Assembly (NCBI RefSeq): GCF_030252425.1
Contig: NZ_CP126994.1
Location: 2,971,001-3,035,000, forward strand
Source of the DNA: Acidisoma sp. PAMC 29798
GTDB taxonomy: Bacteria; Pseudomonadota; Alphaproteobacteria; Acetobacterales; Acetobacteraceae
Length of the DNA: 64,000 nucleotides
Direction of reading: 5' to 3'
The notes beneath the pieces are model-generated. The model saw nothing but the letters and a program-made list of their open reading frames with translations, did not search any database and was not told the DNA's origin. How positions within the stretch are numbered: the stretch's first letter is position 1; each line of letters starts with the position of its first letter. This document shows positions 1 to 10,400 of this stretch, in pieces. A program made the translations under genes and the position numbers.

Positions 1-1151
1 AGAAGATGCGCGAAGCAGAGGCCAGAGGCGGGCGTCGCCTTGAACCCGCCATAGCACCAGCCGGCATTGAGATAGAGGCCATCGATCGGCGTACGATCGA
101 TGATCGGGCTGCCGTCCATGGACATATCCATCACCCCGCCCCAGTGGCGCAGCATACGCACGCGGCCGATGCGCGGCATCAGGGCCATGCCGCTTTCGCA
201 GACATCCTCGATCACCGGCATATTCCCGCGACTGGCATAGGAATTGTAGCCGTCGATATCGCCGCCGAAGACAAGGCCGCCCTTATCGGACTGGCTGATG
301 TAGAAATGCCCGGCCCCGAAGGTGATGACGCCATCGATGAAGGGTTTCAGCCCCTCCGACACAAACGCCTGCAAGACATGGCTTTCGATCGGCAGCCGCA
401 GCCCGGCGAGGGCCGCGACGCGGGAAGAATTGCCCGCGCAGGCGAGGCCGATCTTGCCGGCCCTGATCGCGCCCCGCGTGGTGTCGATACCAACGGCGCG
501 GCCCTGCTCGATGGTTATTCCGGTGACCTCGCAATTCTGGATGATGTCCACGCCCAGCCTGTCGGCGGCGCGGGCATAGCCCCAGGCGACCGCATCATGC
601 CGCGCCGTGCCGCCACGTTTCTGGAGCAAGCCGCCCAGGATGGGAAAGCGCGCATTCGCATAGTCGAGGAAGGGCAGCATCGCGCGCACCGCTGTCTGGT
701 CGAGCAGCTCGGCATCGATTCCTTGCAGACGCATGGAATTGCCGCGCCGGACATAGGCATTGCGCTGCGCATCGGAGTGAAACAGGTTGAGCACGCCACG
801 CTGGCTGACCATGGCGTTGTAATTGATGTCCTGTTCCAGCCCTTCCCAAAGCTGCATCGACTGTTCGTAGAAGGGCACGTTGCCCGGCAGCAGGTAGTTG
901 GAGCGGATGATGGTGGTGTTGCGCCCGACATTGCCGCCGCCGATCCAGCCGCGCTCGACGACGGCGACCTTCTTGGCGCCATAGCGGCTGGCCAAGTAGA
1001 AGGCCGTCGCCAGGCCGTGGCCCCCGCCACCGACGATGATGATATCGTAAGCGCTCTGCGGCGCGGCATCCCGCCAGGCCGGTTTCCAGCCTGTCTGGCC
1101 ACGCAGCGCTTCGCGCAGGAGGGAAAAGACGGAATAGCGGTCGGCGCTCAT
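1..1151 (-). CDS. soxB: Sarcosine oxidase subunit beta (3' end beyond window)
   Basis: Large FAD subunit of heterotetrameric sarcosine oxidase, which oxidatively demethylates sarcosine to glycine in the cytoplasm. The N-terminus carries a dinucleotide-binding GGGGHGLATA stretch (about residues 41-50), followed by WIGGGNVGRNTTIIRS, the flavin-attachment neighbourhood typical of SoxB, then RRGGTARHDAVAWGYARAAD and CWCYGG-like CYGGFKATP near the visible end. About 383 residues are visible, so roughly the last 20-30 are missing off the left edge. The ATG at 1149-1151 is preceded by AAGG six bases upstream. The gene lies 85 bases downstream of the ABC permease on the same strand, so it may be the end of the same transcription unit. 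SoxD, A and G would be expected just outside the window. Confidence 0.9.
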   Translation of the reverse strand, partial: MSADRYSVFSLLREALRGQTGWKPAWRDAAPQSAYDIIIVGGGGHGLATAFYLASRYGAKKVAVVERGWIGGGNVGRNTTIIRSNYLLPGNVPFYEQSMQLWEGLEQDINYNAMVSQRGVLNLFHSDAQRNAYVRRGNSMRLQGIDAELLDQTAVRAMLPFLDYANARFPILGGLLQKRGGTARHDAVAWGYARAADRLGVDIIQNCEVTGITIEQGRAVGIDTTRGAIRAGKIGLACAGNSSRVAALAGLRLPIESHVLQAFVSEGLKPFIDGVITFGAGHFYISQSDKGGLVFGGDIDGYNSYASRGNMPVIEDVCESGMALMPRIGRVRMLRHWGGVMDMSMDGSPIIDRTPIDGLYLNAGWCYGGFKATPASGLCFAHL

Positions 1152-1236
1152 GCGAAGCCTTGCCTTTGGTGGATATAACGAAAGTTTATGATGTGAGGCA
1201 ATGGCATGGTCGAGCGTATCGCTATCCGCCAAGCCA

Positions 1237-1932
1237 CTACCGCATGCGCTTGAGACGCAGTTCGATCGCCAGAGTCATGAGGCTGATCGCACCCACCAAG
1301 ACGACATAGACAATCGCAGCGCCGAGCAAAGGCTCCAACACGCGCAAGGTCGAAAACCGGATGAGATTGGCCGCTCCAAGGACATCGAAGATCGTAATGG
1401 TCGAAACAAGAACGGTAGATTTGAGCAGGAGCACGAGCTCGTTGCCAAAGGTCGGCAAGGTGATCATGAGGGCGCGCGGCAAGACCACGCGTAGAAAGGC
1501 GGTGCGTCGCGACAGACCGAGTGCCGCCGCAGCCTCCCGCTCGCCCGGCGGCACGCCGTCGAGGCCGCTTCGTAGAATGACAGCGACATAGGCTGTCTCA
1601 TTGAGGATGAGAGCGACCGCGCCATACCAGAAAGCATTGCGCAGCAGCGGCGAGGCCCAGCTATGGCGCATCCAATGACCGGGAACCAGGGAGCCGAAGC
1701 CGTAATAGATGATGTAGATCTGCACCAGCAGCGGCGTGCCGCGCATGACCAGGGCATAGGCCGAGGCCGGCCACCGCGTCAGCCGCCGTCGCGCGCCGAG
1801 GGCAAGCGCCAGGGGCACGCCAAGAATGGCACTGCCAATGGCGGCGATGGCCGTCAGTTCCAAGGTAATCGGAATGGCCGCGATCAATTGCGGCATCACC
1901 TGCGCGAGCAGGAAGGCGAGCGAAAAGGTCAT
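1237..1932 (-). CDS. Polar amino acid ABC transporter permease (HisM type)
   Basis: Inner-membrane permease of a HisQM/GlnP-type importer, 231 residues with about five hydrophobic segments. The EAAAALGLSRRTAFLRVVLPRA segment (split here: EAAAALGLS then RRTAFLRVVLPRA) is the EAA loop that docks on the ATPase. The start chosen is the ATG at 1930-1932, whose ATGA overlaps the stop of the upstream permease; the open frame runs further upstream but only through the neighbour's coding sequence. It sits last in the ATPase-permease-permease run and pairs with the next permease to form the heterodimeric channel. Substrate is inferred from the binding protein only as a polar or basic amino acid. Confidence 0.88.
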   Translation of the reverse strand: MTFSLAFLLAQVMPQLIAAIPITLELTAIAAIGSAILGVPLALALGARRRLTRWPASAYALVMRGTPLLVQIYIIYYGFGSLVPGHWMRHSWASPLLRNAFWYGAVALILNETAYVAVILRSGLDGVPPGEREAAAALGLSRRTAFLRVVLPRALMITLPTFGNELVLLLKSTVLVSTITIFDVLGAANLIRFSTLRVLEPLLGAAIVYVVLVGAISLMTLAIELRLKRMR

Positions 1933-2636
1933 GCCGTGTGCAGACCACGACGGCTGCGACGATGCAGCATGCCGAGCAGCGCCATCGATATCAGGCTGAT
2001 GACCAGGAAGCACAGCGCCGCCAAGCCATAGAACAGCATATACTGCTTGGTGGCGCCGGCCGCGAAGCTGCTGACCTTCACGACATCGGCGAAGGCCCCG
2101 AGCACGCTGATGAGAGACGAGTCTTTTGTGGCATTGAGCCAGACATTGCCGAGCGCCGGCAGCGTATGGCGCAACACCTGGGGCACCAAGACGCGCCCCC
2201 ATCGCACCCAGAAAGACAGGCCCAAGGCGAGCGCAGCGTCGTTCTGGCCGCGCGGAACGGCAAGCACGCCGGCGCGCAGAATTTCGGCGATATAGGCGCC
2301 TTGAATGAAGCCGAGCGAAACGATCGCGACGAGGAAAGGGCTAAAGCTAAAATCCGCAGGCACGAGGCCGACCGCCGCCGCGAGGCCCGAAACCTCACCG
2401 GCCAGAACATAGAAGGCGATGAGCAGCAACAGCAGTTCGGGCAGAGCGCGGACGATGGTCGTATAGCTGCCGCCGATGACACGCGCCGCCCGCCATCGGG
2501 AGAGTTTGGCGGCCGCGCCGAGCATGCCGAAGAGCATGCCTGCCGCATAGGAACAGAACGAGACTTCCAGCGTCAGCAGAATGCCAGCGGCGAACTGGCC
2601 GCCATATCCGCCCATCATGGGGTCCAGGAAATTCAA
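1929..2636 (-). CDS. Polar amino acid ABC transporter permease (HisQ type)
   Basis: Second inner-membrane permease of the importer, 235 residues. It has the [14 protein letters not shown]-terminal segment and [10 protein letters not shown] motif typical of the HisQ/ArtQ family, and an EAA-type loop around [21 protein letters not shown]. The apparent initiation codon is TTG at 2634-2636, overlapping the TGA stop of the ATPase gene as TTGA, which implies translational coupling; a later ATG (MMGGYGG, about residue 7) is the alternative. It overlaps the following permease by four bases. Confidence 0.87.
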   Translation of the reverse strand: MNFLDPMMGGYGGQFAAGILLTLEVSFCSYAAGMLFGMLGAAAKLSRWRAARVIGGSYTTIVRALPELLLLLIAFYVLAGEVSGLAAAVGLVPADFSFSPFLVAIVSLGFIQGAYIAEILRAGVLAVPRGQNDAALALGLSFWVRWGRVLVPQVLRHTLPALGNVWLNATKDSSLISVLGAFADVVKVSSFAAGATKQYMLFYGLAALCFLVISLISMALLGMLHRRSRRGLHTA

Positions 2637-3388
2637 TGGCTCCGTAAGATCTGGCTGAGGAAGCGCTGCAAACGCTCTGTCTTCGGCGCACCGAACAATT
2701 CCGCCGGCGCCCCGCTCTCCACGATCTCACCGTCGTCCATGAAGATGACGCGGTCGGCGACCTGGCGCGCAAAACCCATCTCATGCGTGACGCAGATCAT
2801 GGTCATGCCGGTGCCAGCCAATTCCACCATAGTATCCAGAACTTCCTTGATCATTTCAGGATCGAGGGCCGAGGTTGGTTCGTCGAAGAGCATGATGCGC
2901 GGCTGCATGCAGAGCGCACGGGCAATGGCCACGCGCTGTTGCTGTCCGCCGGAAAGGCGCGCCGGATATTTATGCACCTGCTCGGGAATTTTAACGCGCT
3001 CCAGATACTCCATCGCCAAAGCCTCGGCCGCGCGGCGCTTCATGCCGCGCACCGACATCGGCGCCAGAATACAGTTCTGCAAAACCGTGAGATGCGGGAA
3101 TAGATTGTAGGACTGGAAGACCATGCCGACCTCTTGGCGGATCTTCCGCAGCGAACTGGCATCATGGGTCATGACGACGCCATCGACCACGATCCGCCCA
3201 GTCTGATGACGCTCCAGACCATTGATGCAGCGGATCATGGTAGATTTACCCGAGCCGGAGGGCCCACACACCACCACGCGCTCGCCGGTCGCGACCGTGA
3301 GGGACAGGTCACGCAGCACATGGTGCGCACCGAAAGACGTGTTTACGCCGTCCAATACGATGGCGGGCAACACCTCGTTCACGCTCAC
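2633..3388 (-). CDS. Polar amino acid ABC transporter ATP-binding protein
   Basis: Cytoplasmic ATPase of the importer, 251 residues, usual length for GlnQ/HisP. Walker A is GPSGSGKST (about residues 39-47), the Q-loop region is [16 protein letters not shown], the ABC signature is LSGGQQQR, Walker B is [13 protein letters not shown], and the switch histidine follows in [10 protein letters not shown]. The start appears to be GTG at 3386-3388, with other in-frame GTG codons just after it. It lies 15 bases from the binding protein gene upstream and overlaps the permease gene downstream, so the four transporter genes form one transcription unit. Confidence 0.93.
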   Translation of the reverse strand: MSVNEVLPAIVLDGVNTSFGAHHVLRDLSLTVATGERVVVCGPSGSGKSTMIRCINGLERHQTGRIVVDGVVMTHDASSLRKIRQEVGMVFQSYNLFPHLTVLQNCILAPMSVRGMKRRAAEALAMEYLERVKIPEQVHKYPARLSGGQQQRVAIARALCMQPRIMLFDEPTSALDPEMIKEVLDTMVELAGTGMTMICVTHEMGFARQVADRVIFMDDGEIVESGAPAELFGAPKTERLQRFLSQILRSH

Positions 3389-3403
3389 GATGGGGGCTTC
3401 GTC

Positions 3404-4198
3404 TTACGGCTTGGTCAGCAGGCCCTTGATGCTGGGATACCTGTCGGTGATCTTATCCCATGTGCCATTGGCGGCCACAGCGAGGATCGCCGCGGACACC
3501 CGGTCGCGCAGTGCAGCGTCATCTTTGCGCACGCCACCGCCGACGCCGAAGCCCAGGATGTCGGTATGCGGGCAAGTTGTCTTGACCTCGATATCGGGGT
3601 TCTTACTGAAGAAAATCGCGAAGGTGCTGAGGGCTTCCTGCGCATAGTCGATGCGACCATTGGCGAGGTCGGCGATCAAGTTGTCAGCCGTGTCGTACGT
3701 TTTCACCTGAACGGATTTGGGCGCATGCGCGAGGTAGGACGAATAGATCGTCGCCGCTTGTGCGCCAATCACCTTGCCTTTGAACGTTTCGAGATTGCCG
3801 CAATCGACCTTGGTCCCATCATCCTTGGGCCCGATCATGACGATGGCGCTGTCGTAATAGAAATGCGTGAAGTCGATGACCTTCTTGCGCTCGCCGTTGA
3901 TCGTCATCGATCCCCAGATCATATCGATCTGCTTTTGCTGAAGCGCCGGTATCAGACCGTCCCAAGCGATTTCCTTCGTCGTGCAGTCGGTCTTCATCTG
4001 ATCGCAGACGGCATGGATCATGTCGATTTCCCAACCGACCCATTTGCCGTCCGGCCCTTTGGAAAAGAACGGCGGGTAGGATTCATCATCCAGGCCAACC
4101 TTGATCGAATCAGCATGCGCGGCGGGCGCGACGAACGGCATCGCCCCGAGCATGAGCAGCGGCGCTGCCAACAGAAACAGGCGCAGAAGGCGAATCAT
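3404..4198 (-). CDS. Periplasmic amino acid-binding protein of ABC transporter
   Basis: Solute-binding protein (SBP_bac_3 family, HisJ/ArtJ-like) that captures substrate in the periplasm for the neighbouring importer. The start at ATG 4196-4198 gives a clear signal peptide: MIRLLRLFLLAAPLLM followed by cleavage near AHA-DS. The mature part opens with IKVGLDDESYPPFF, and contains the family motif GWEIDMIHAVC and an IDMIWGSMTINGERKK segment close to the GMSITPER motif of the family. An AAGG lies about 11 bases upstream of this ATG; a frame extension of 29 residues upstream would bury the signal peptide and is rejected. The exact ligand cannot be read from sequence. Confidence 0.9.
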   Translation of the reverse strand: MIRLLRLFLLAAPLLMLGAMPFVAPAAHADSIKVGLDDESYPPFFSKGPDGKWVGWEIDMIHAVCDQMKTDCTTKEIAWDGLIPALQQKQIDMIWGSMTINGERKKVIDFTHFYYDSAIVMIGPKDDGTKVDCGNLETFKGKVIGAQAATIYSSYLAHAPKSVQVKTYDTADNLIADLANGRIDYAQEALSTFAIFFSKNPDIEVKTTCPHTDILGFGVGGGVRKDDAALRDRVSAAILAVAANGTWDKITDRYPSIKGLLTKP

Positions 4199-4294
4199 GC
4201 GGAATTTGACCTTGTGGGATGAGAAAAGCAGTGGCGGCGCATCATATGAAGCGATCGAAAAATGTCTACGCATCTTCCGCGCCATGACGCGCCG

Positions 4295-5197
4295 CTAGTC
4301 TGCTGCGACGCAGGCCAGACGTTGCGCGACGCCATGGATATGCGAGACGCCAATGCCACAGCAGCCGCCGATGATGGTGGCGCCGGCGGCAGCCCAGCGA
4401 TCCGCCCAGTCTCCGTATGAGGCTGGCCCCAGATCTTCGCGCATGTCCATCAGGTTCTCGTTGGCCTTGTCATGCCCTTCCGCAGGTTCGAAGGCATTGG
4501 CATAGACGCCGATCGGCGTCTTGCATCCCGCTGCCTGAAACACCGCTGCCGTCACCCGTACCGCCGGCTCCATAACCTCGGGCTGACTGCAGTTGAACAG
4601 CAGCGCATCGACCGCGCTCGCCGCTGCCCAGGCCGCGGCATCCGCGACCAATTCGCCGGAGCGCAGCATGGGCGGGCGGGCAAGCGCATCCGCCTCATCA
4701 CGCAGCGTGAAGGACATCCAGAGCGGCAGACCCGTGCCTTGCACGGCACGGATAACGGCCTCGGCTTCCGCAATGCTGCTCAAGGTCTCGCCAAGCCAAA
4801 GATCGACGAAGGGGCGCAGACCACCGACCAGTACGTCGAGGTAAGCCGCGACCCGTGTGCTGTCGAAGAGGTCAGGTCGATAGGAGCCGAAGATCGGCGG
4901 CAGGGAGCCCGCCACGCGCGTGCCCGGCCGCACATCCGCGCCGCGCCGCGCAAGGCGCCCGGCAAGCGTCGCCAATTCGCTGCCGCACCGATCGAAGCGC
5001 GCATCCCCGATATGGAAGGGGACGATGGCATAGCTGTTGGTTGTGATGATGTCGGCGCCAGCCGCTGCGAATTCCGCATGGACCTGCTCGACAAAATGCG
5101 GGGCTTCCATGAGCGCCAGGGCAGACCATCCGGGCTGCCGAAAGGGCGCCCCGAGGCGTTGCAGCTCGCGGCTCATGCCGCCATCCAGGATGATCAT
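4295..5197 (-). CDS. Homocysteine S-methyltransferase family protein
   Basis: Zinc-dependent methyltransferase (Pfam S-methyl_trans, BHMT/MmuM type), 300 residues, that would transfer a methyl group from a methylated donor such as S-methylmethionine or a betaine to homocysteine, giving methionine. The three zinc cysteines are visible: one in FNCSQPE and two in IIGGCCGIG near the C-terminus; the N-terminal ILDGGMSREL is the family opening. ATG at 5195-5197 has AAGGA seven bases upstream and is preferred over GTG 5203. It is 96 bases upstream of the ABC binding protein gene on the same strand and divergent from an Lrp-type regulator, suggesting co-regulation with transport and sarcosine oxidation. 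Donor specificity is unknown. Confidence 0.88.
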   Translation of the reverse strand: MIILDGGMSRELQRLGAPFRQPGWSALALMEAPHFVEQVHAEFAAAGADIITTNSYAIVPFHIGDARFDRCGSELATLAGRLARRGADVRPGTRVAGSLPPIFGSYRPDLFDSTRVAAYLDVLVGGLRPFVDLWLGETLSSIAEAEAVIRAVQGTGLPLWMSFTLRDEADALARPPMLRSGELVADAAAWAAASAVDALLFNCSQPEVMEPAVRVTAAVFQAAGCKTPIGVYANAFEPAEGHDKANENLMDMREDLGPASYGDWADRWAAAGATIIGGCCGIGVSHIHGVAQRLACVAAD

Positions 5198-5405
5198 AGG
5201 CACGTCCTTAATCCACAGTCAGCGGCGTAGTATAGCAGCCTACCGCGATGGGGAACCGCAAAATAGCGCCCTATTCGGCGCTTCGCTGGGCACTCACTGC
5301 CATAATTCGCGGAAAAGCCGCATATTTGCCCCGTTATTGCCGCTCGCCGGAGTTCGACTGTTATCGACGTGCTATATCCATGTCGAAACGAGTGGAGCTT
5401 CCAGC

Positions 5406-5891
5406 ATGCCCGATGCCCTCGACGGCTTCGATCGCAAGATTCTGCAACTCGTGCAGCGCGACTGCCATATGAAAGCCGAGCTGATCGCCGAAGCCGTCGG
5501 ATTGTCAGCATCGGCTGTGCAACGGCGACTGAAGCGGATGCGCACCGACAAGATCATCACGGCCGAGATCGCGGTCGTCGATCGCAAGGCGATCGGCCGG
5601 CCCATGACCTTCGTCGCCGGGCTTGAGATCGAACGCGAAAACTACTCCGCACTCGCCAAGTTTCGGGCCTGGGCCGATAAGCAGGATGAGATCCAGCAAG
5701 CCTATTACGTGACCGGTTCGACAGACATCATCCTCATCATCTCCGCCGAGGATGTCGAAGCCTATGATGCCATTTCAGCCAGCATCATGATGCACCATCC
5801 TCAGATTAGGCGGATCAACACCAATGTGGTCCTCAATGTCCTGAAGCTGGGTCTCTTCCTGCCGGTCGAAAGCGAGGTGCCAGGCGATTAG
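5406..5891 (+). CDS. Lrp/AsnC family transcriptional regulator
   Basis: Leucine-responsive type regulator, 161 residues. The N-terminal half is a winged helix-turn-helix (FDRKILQLVQRDCHMKAE, then VGLSASAVQRRLKRM as recognition helix), and the C-terminal half is the RAM/AsnC effector-binding domain (QQAYYVTGSTDIILIISAED). The ATG at 5406-5408 fits family length; the open frame extends far upstream only as antisense to the methyltransferase gene. It is divergent from the methyltransferase-ABC-sox cluster across a 208-base gap, so it is the likely amino acid-sensing regulator of that cluster. This is inference from position. Confidence 0.9.
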   Translation: MPDALDGFDRKILQLVQRDCHMKAELIAEAVGLSASAVQRRLKRMRTDKIITAEIAVVDRKAIGRPMTFVAGLEIERENYSALAKFRAWADKQDEIQQAYYVTGSTDIILIISAEDVEAYDAISASIMMHHPQIRRINTNVVLNVLKLGLFLPVESEVPGD

Positions 5892-5913
5892 CGGATTGGA
5901 CCAGGAGAAGAGT

Positions 5914-7467
5914 TTGACGAAGGCCATGCCATCGCAGCGGGCGTCATTGGAGGCAGCCTATCGCGGCCTGCGTGCCGGGCGTTTCGCGGATGTCGAAGCG
6001 CTGTGTATGCCCTTGATCCGCGACGGCGTGCCGGAAGGGCAGCTGCTGGCCGGCATTGCCCTGGCCGCCTTGGGTGACGCGACCCGGGCCGCCGCTCTGC
6101 TGGCGGCGGTCGCGCGGCAGAGGCCGGCGCACCGCCATCCCTGCCTCGATCTCGCCGAACTGCTGCGAGACCATGGGAAAACCCCCGAGGTCGAGGCCTA
6201 TTATCGCGCCGCCCTGCGACTGACGCCGGACGACACGCGCCTGAGCCTGGCCTATGCCGCCTCCCTCACCGATGACCGCCGCCCGGATGAGGCCGAGGCG
6301 ATCTTGCGCGCTCTGGTGCATGATCACCCCGATCTCGCTGCTGCGCAGATTCAACTCGGCATCCTCTATGACAATCAGGCACGGGTGAGAGAGGCGTCGG
6401 TCGCCTTCCAGGCGGCCATCCGCGCCGAGCCGGATTCGGCTGCCGGATGGGCCAATCTCGGCCGCCTGCTCGCGAATGAGGGTTTGCGCGATCCGGGATT
6501 GCGGATGATGACACAGGCCATCCGCCTGAAACCGAACGATCCGCAGCTTCATCTCAATCGCGCCTTCGCCTTGCTCAAGGCGGGGCGTTTTCGCGACGGC
6601 TGGCTGGAGCATGAATGGCGCTTTCGCACGCCGGGGCACACCAAACTCCCACGGTCGCGACTGTTGCCAGACCTGCACACGATTCCGGATCTGGCAGGCC
6701 GCACGATCCTGGTCACGCATGAGGAGGGCTTCGGCGATACGCTGCAATTCCTGCGCTACGTGCCCATGCTCGCCGATCTCGGCGCCCGCGTTCTGATCTC
6801 AGTGCCGCCGCCGCTGGCTGCCATCGCGCGTCGTGTGCGCGGTGCCGAAATGGTCGCGAGCGAGACCGTTTCCTTCGACTGGCATTGCCCTTTCCTCAGC
6901 CTGCCGCGCGCCTTCGGCACCGAAGTCGAGACAATCCCCGCATCCCCGTACCTCAGCGCCGATCCTGATTTGGTGGCGCATTGGCGCCAGCAGGTCGGCA
7001 GCCCGACCGAACGCAGGGTCGGCTTGGTCTGGGCCGGCGAACCGCGCCCCGGGGCGCGCTGGGTGGATGGCAGACGCAGCGCGCCGCTCTCGGCGCTGCT
7101 GCCACTGGCCGAGGTTCCGGGCATAAAGCTGGTCAGCCTGCAAGTCGGGGCGGCCGCCGCGCAACGCGATGCACTCGGCGCGATCCAAATCGAAAACCAG
7201 ATGACCGGCGTGCGCGATTTCCACGACACTGCGGCGATCATCGAAACGCTCGATCTCGTCGTGACGGTGGATACAGCCGTCGCGCATCTGGCCGGCGGTC
7301 TGGGTCGGCTAGTCTTTCTGCTCGACCGCTATGACAATTGCTGGCGCTGGCTGCATGGCCGCACCGACAGCCCCTGGTATCCGGGTCTGCGCATCTTCCG
7401 CCAAACCAAGGTGCATGATTGGTCCGGACCGGTGCACGACATCGCGGCCGCTCTCACCGCGCTTTAG
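5914..7467 (+). CDS. TPR-repeat protein with glycosyltransferase-like C-terminal domain
   Basis: About 517 residues. The N-terminal half is a series of tetratricopeptide repeats (for example AYYRAALRLTPDDTRLSLAYA, one per about 34 residues to near residue 230). The C-terminal half resembles the glycosyltransferase domain found with TPRs (GT9/GT41-like): TILVTHEEGFGDTLQFLRY, RVGLVWAG, LSLQVG-like LVSLQVG, and DLVVTVDTAVAHLAGGLG. No signal peptide is seen. The start is uncertain: TTG 5914 has AGGAG six bases upstream, ATG 5926 is the alternative, and TTG 5896 has no visible ribosome site. Family members modify proteins or surface glycans; the acceptor here is unknown. It follows the Lrp gene closely on the same strand. 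Confidence 0.82.
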   Translation: MTKAMPSQRASLEAAYRGLRAGRFADVEALCMPLIRDGVPEGQLLAGIALAALGDATRAAALLAAVARQRPAHRHPCLDLAELLRDHGKTPEVEAYYRAALRLTPDDTRLSLAYAASLTDDRRPDEAEAILRALVHDHPDLAAAQIQLGILYDNQARVREASVAFQAAIRAEPDSAAGWANLGRLLANEGLRDPGLRMMTQAIRLKPNDPQLHLNRAFALLKAGRFRDGWLEHEWRFRTPGHTKLPRSRLLPDLHTIPDLAGRTILVTHEEGFGDTLQFLRYVPMLADLGARVLISVPPPLAAIARRVRGAEMVASETVSFDWHCPFLSLPRAFGTEVETIPASPYLSADPDLVAHWRQQVGSPTERRVGLVWAGEPRPGARWVDGRRSAPLSALLPLAEVPGIKLVSLQVGAAAAQRDALGAIQIENQMTGVRDFHDTAAIIETLDLVVTVDTAVAHLAGGLGRLVFLLDRYDNCWRWLHGRTDSPWYPGLRIFRQTKVHDWSGPVHDIAAALTAL

Positions 7468-10400
7468 CTATGCCGCGAGGCGTTGCTCCGGCCCGCCGCC
7501 GAACAGGAATTCCACATCGTCGATTTCGACGCCGGTGAAATCGCCCTCTTCGCTCAGAGCAATATTTGCCAGATCGGCCTTGCGGCGCTGCAATTCCACA
7601 ATCCGGTCCTCGACCGTATCGGCCGCGATCATCTTATAGACGAAGACCGGCTTGGTCTGGCCGATGCGATGCGCGCGATCCGACGCCTGATCTTCCGCCG
7701 CCGGATTCCACCAGGGATCGTAATGGATGACGGTATCGGCCGAGGTCAGGTTCAAGCCGCGACCGCCGGCCTTCAGGCTGATCAGGAACAGCGACACATC
7801 GCCATTCTCGAAGACGCGCACAGGCTCGGCACGATCGCGCGTGTCACCGCGCAGCTCGACGAACTTGACCCCCGCTTCGACCAGGCGCGGCTTGATCAGA
7901 TCGAGCATAGTCGTGAACTGCGAAAACAGCAGAATGCGGCGCCCCTCGGGGATCATTTCCATGATCATTTCCAGAAGCTCATCGAGCTTGCTGGAGGATT
8001 CGACCGAGCGTGCGGAGGGCAGCTTGACCAAGCGCGGATCGCAGCAAACCTGACGCAGCTTCAGCAGGGCGTCGAGCACCACGATACGGCTCTGCGCTGC
8101 GCTGAGTTCGGCGACCTGCTCACGCACCTTGTCATGCAGGGTGGCACGGATGGTCTCATACAACTCGCGCTGATCGGGGGCGAGGTTAATGCGCCGCAGG
8201 ATGGTGTGCTTCGGCGGCAGATCGGTCGCGACCTCGGCCTTCGTGCGACGCAGCAGGAAGGGCTTGATGCGGCGAATGAGCTGCACGCGCCGCACACTGT
8301 CGTTGTTCTTCTCGATCGGCGTGCGGAAACGCTTGGCGAAGCCTTTGCGATCGCCCAGCAGGCCCGGCATCAGGAAGGCGAATTCGGACCACAATTCCTG
8401 CAGATTGTTTTCGATTGGCGTGCCGGACAGGCACAGCCGATGCCGCGTATCGAGCTGACACACGGCGCGCGTGGCCTTCGCGTCGGGGCTTTTGATCACC
8501 TGCGCCTCATCCAGCACCACAAGGTGCCAGGGCAGCTGCTTCATCTCCTCGATATCACGGGCGAGCACGGTATAGGTCGTGATGACGACATGAACGCCAT
8601 CAAGTTCGGACCGACGCTCATGCCGATCGAGGCCGTGCAGAACGGCGACCACGAGATGCGGCGCGAACTTCGCCAATTCAGCGGTCCAGTTGGTGACCAA
8701 GCTGGTCGGCACCACGACCAGCGCCGGCCGATCGAGCCGGCCTTCTGCCTCCTCGATGACGATATGGGCAATGGTCTGGGCGGTCTTGCCGAGGCCCATA
8801 TCATCGGCCAGGAAGCCGCCGAGGCCGAGGCCGCGCAGATGTTGCAGCCAATCCACGCCCTGCTGCTGATACGGGCGCAGCGTGGCCGTGAAGGTCGACG
8901 GAATCGCGACTTTCTGGATCTCGACCTCGCCGCCCCGGAAATTCTGGGCATAGGCCTCGATTGCACTCGAATCCTGCCAGCGCGTGGTGAGAAGATCCTC
9001 AAGATCCAGCACCGTGGCGGCTTCGCCGTCCTGCAACAGCAGACGATTTTCGCCGGTGCGCCGGGCGGCGTCGATGAGATCGCCCATGACGGCCAGCAGG
9101 CGACGGATGCGATCCGCCGGCAGCTTCAGGATGCGGCCGTCTTCCAGGCTGGTAATCAGTTCGCCGTCGATGATCTTGGCGCTGTCGATGCCGCCGCGAT
9201 CCAGCAGACGAGACAGAATGGGCAGCAGCGGCACGCGCACCCCGTCAATCTCGATGCCGAAGTCGAGCGAGAACTTGCCCGTCTCGGCGTCTTCGACGCG
9301 CACATCGTATTCACCGACCGTCTCGACCAGCTTGGGGCCAAAATCCCGATCGATGAGATTGCGCCAGCCCAGCAGCTCCAGCGCCGGCACGCGCTCCCCC
9401 ACGAAGCTCTGCCACCGCTCAGAGGCGTCCCGCCCCCGGTAGACGAAGACCATGCGGCCCTTGGCGGAGTTGCCGTCCGCGATGCGCATCTGGGCGAGAC
9501 CGTCCTGCCGCAGCGCTTCGAGCGCGGCGGTTTCGGCGGCGCGGTCCCGACGGACGAAGCTGCGTTGGTCGGAGGGGGCGCCGGCTCGCACTACGGGCAG
9601 GAACTGCCGCTCATCGTCGCCGGGCGTCACCGTCCCCTGATAGTCGAAATCGACCGTCAGCGCGTCGATTTGCTGCATATGGCCGAAATCATCCGGGCAA
9701 TCGACCTTGCGCAGACGCATGACCGGAACGGGCGGATGCTCCAGAATGACCGGGGCAGCGGCGTTGAGAATGATCGCCTCGGGGCGGCGGTCGGTGTCGT
9801 TGCGGGTGCGCTTAACCGGCCGCTTGGGCGTGAAGCGCGGCGTCGCCGGCTCGGGCTTGCGGAAGGTCGGGTTCATCGCCGGACCGGTGGGGCGATAGAG
9901 GCGCTGTGCCGCTGTGGGGCTGGCGGCGACCGGCGCCTGCCGCAGCCGCACGCGGCCAACGGCACCCGTCGCGGCGTCCACATACCAGGGGCCGGTTTCC
10001 CCGAGGATGACGCCCGATTGCGGCGGCAGATTCGGCGGAAGATTGGCCTGAAAGGCGCGCTCCTCACCCAGGACGAGGGTCTTGCCCGTGGCATGCCAGC
10101 GGGCCTTGCCAGTCCGCCCAAGCAACCCGAGGATGGAGGAGACGGCGGCGGGTGCCACCGAGATGCGACTGCTGGTGCCGCTGCCGAGCATGCGCGCGAT
10201 GATGCGCGTGCTTTCGTTGACCGTGCGGTCGGCCAGGATGCGGGCCGGGCTGGTCATGGCCATCGCCCCGCTGCGCTCGCCGATCAGGATGGTCGAGACG
10301 AAGCAGGCATAAGGCAGCTCACCGGGATAAAGCTCGAAGACTAGGCGCTGCTTTTCGCCCGGGATGGCGACCGTAGGCCCGGCCTTGGCGGGCGGGCCTA

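Noticed and set aside
7483-10344. 953-codon plus-strand frame
   Set aside because: It is entirely antisense to the SNF2 helicase gene; it lacks domains and has the Arg/Ala/Asp-rich composition of a GC-rich shadow.
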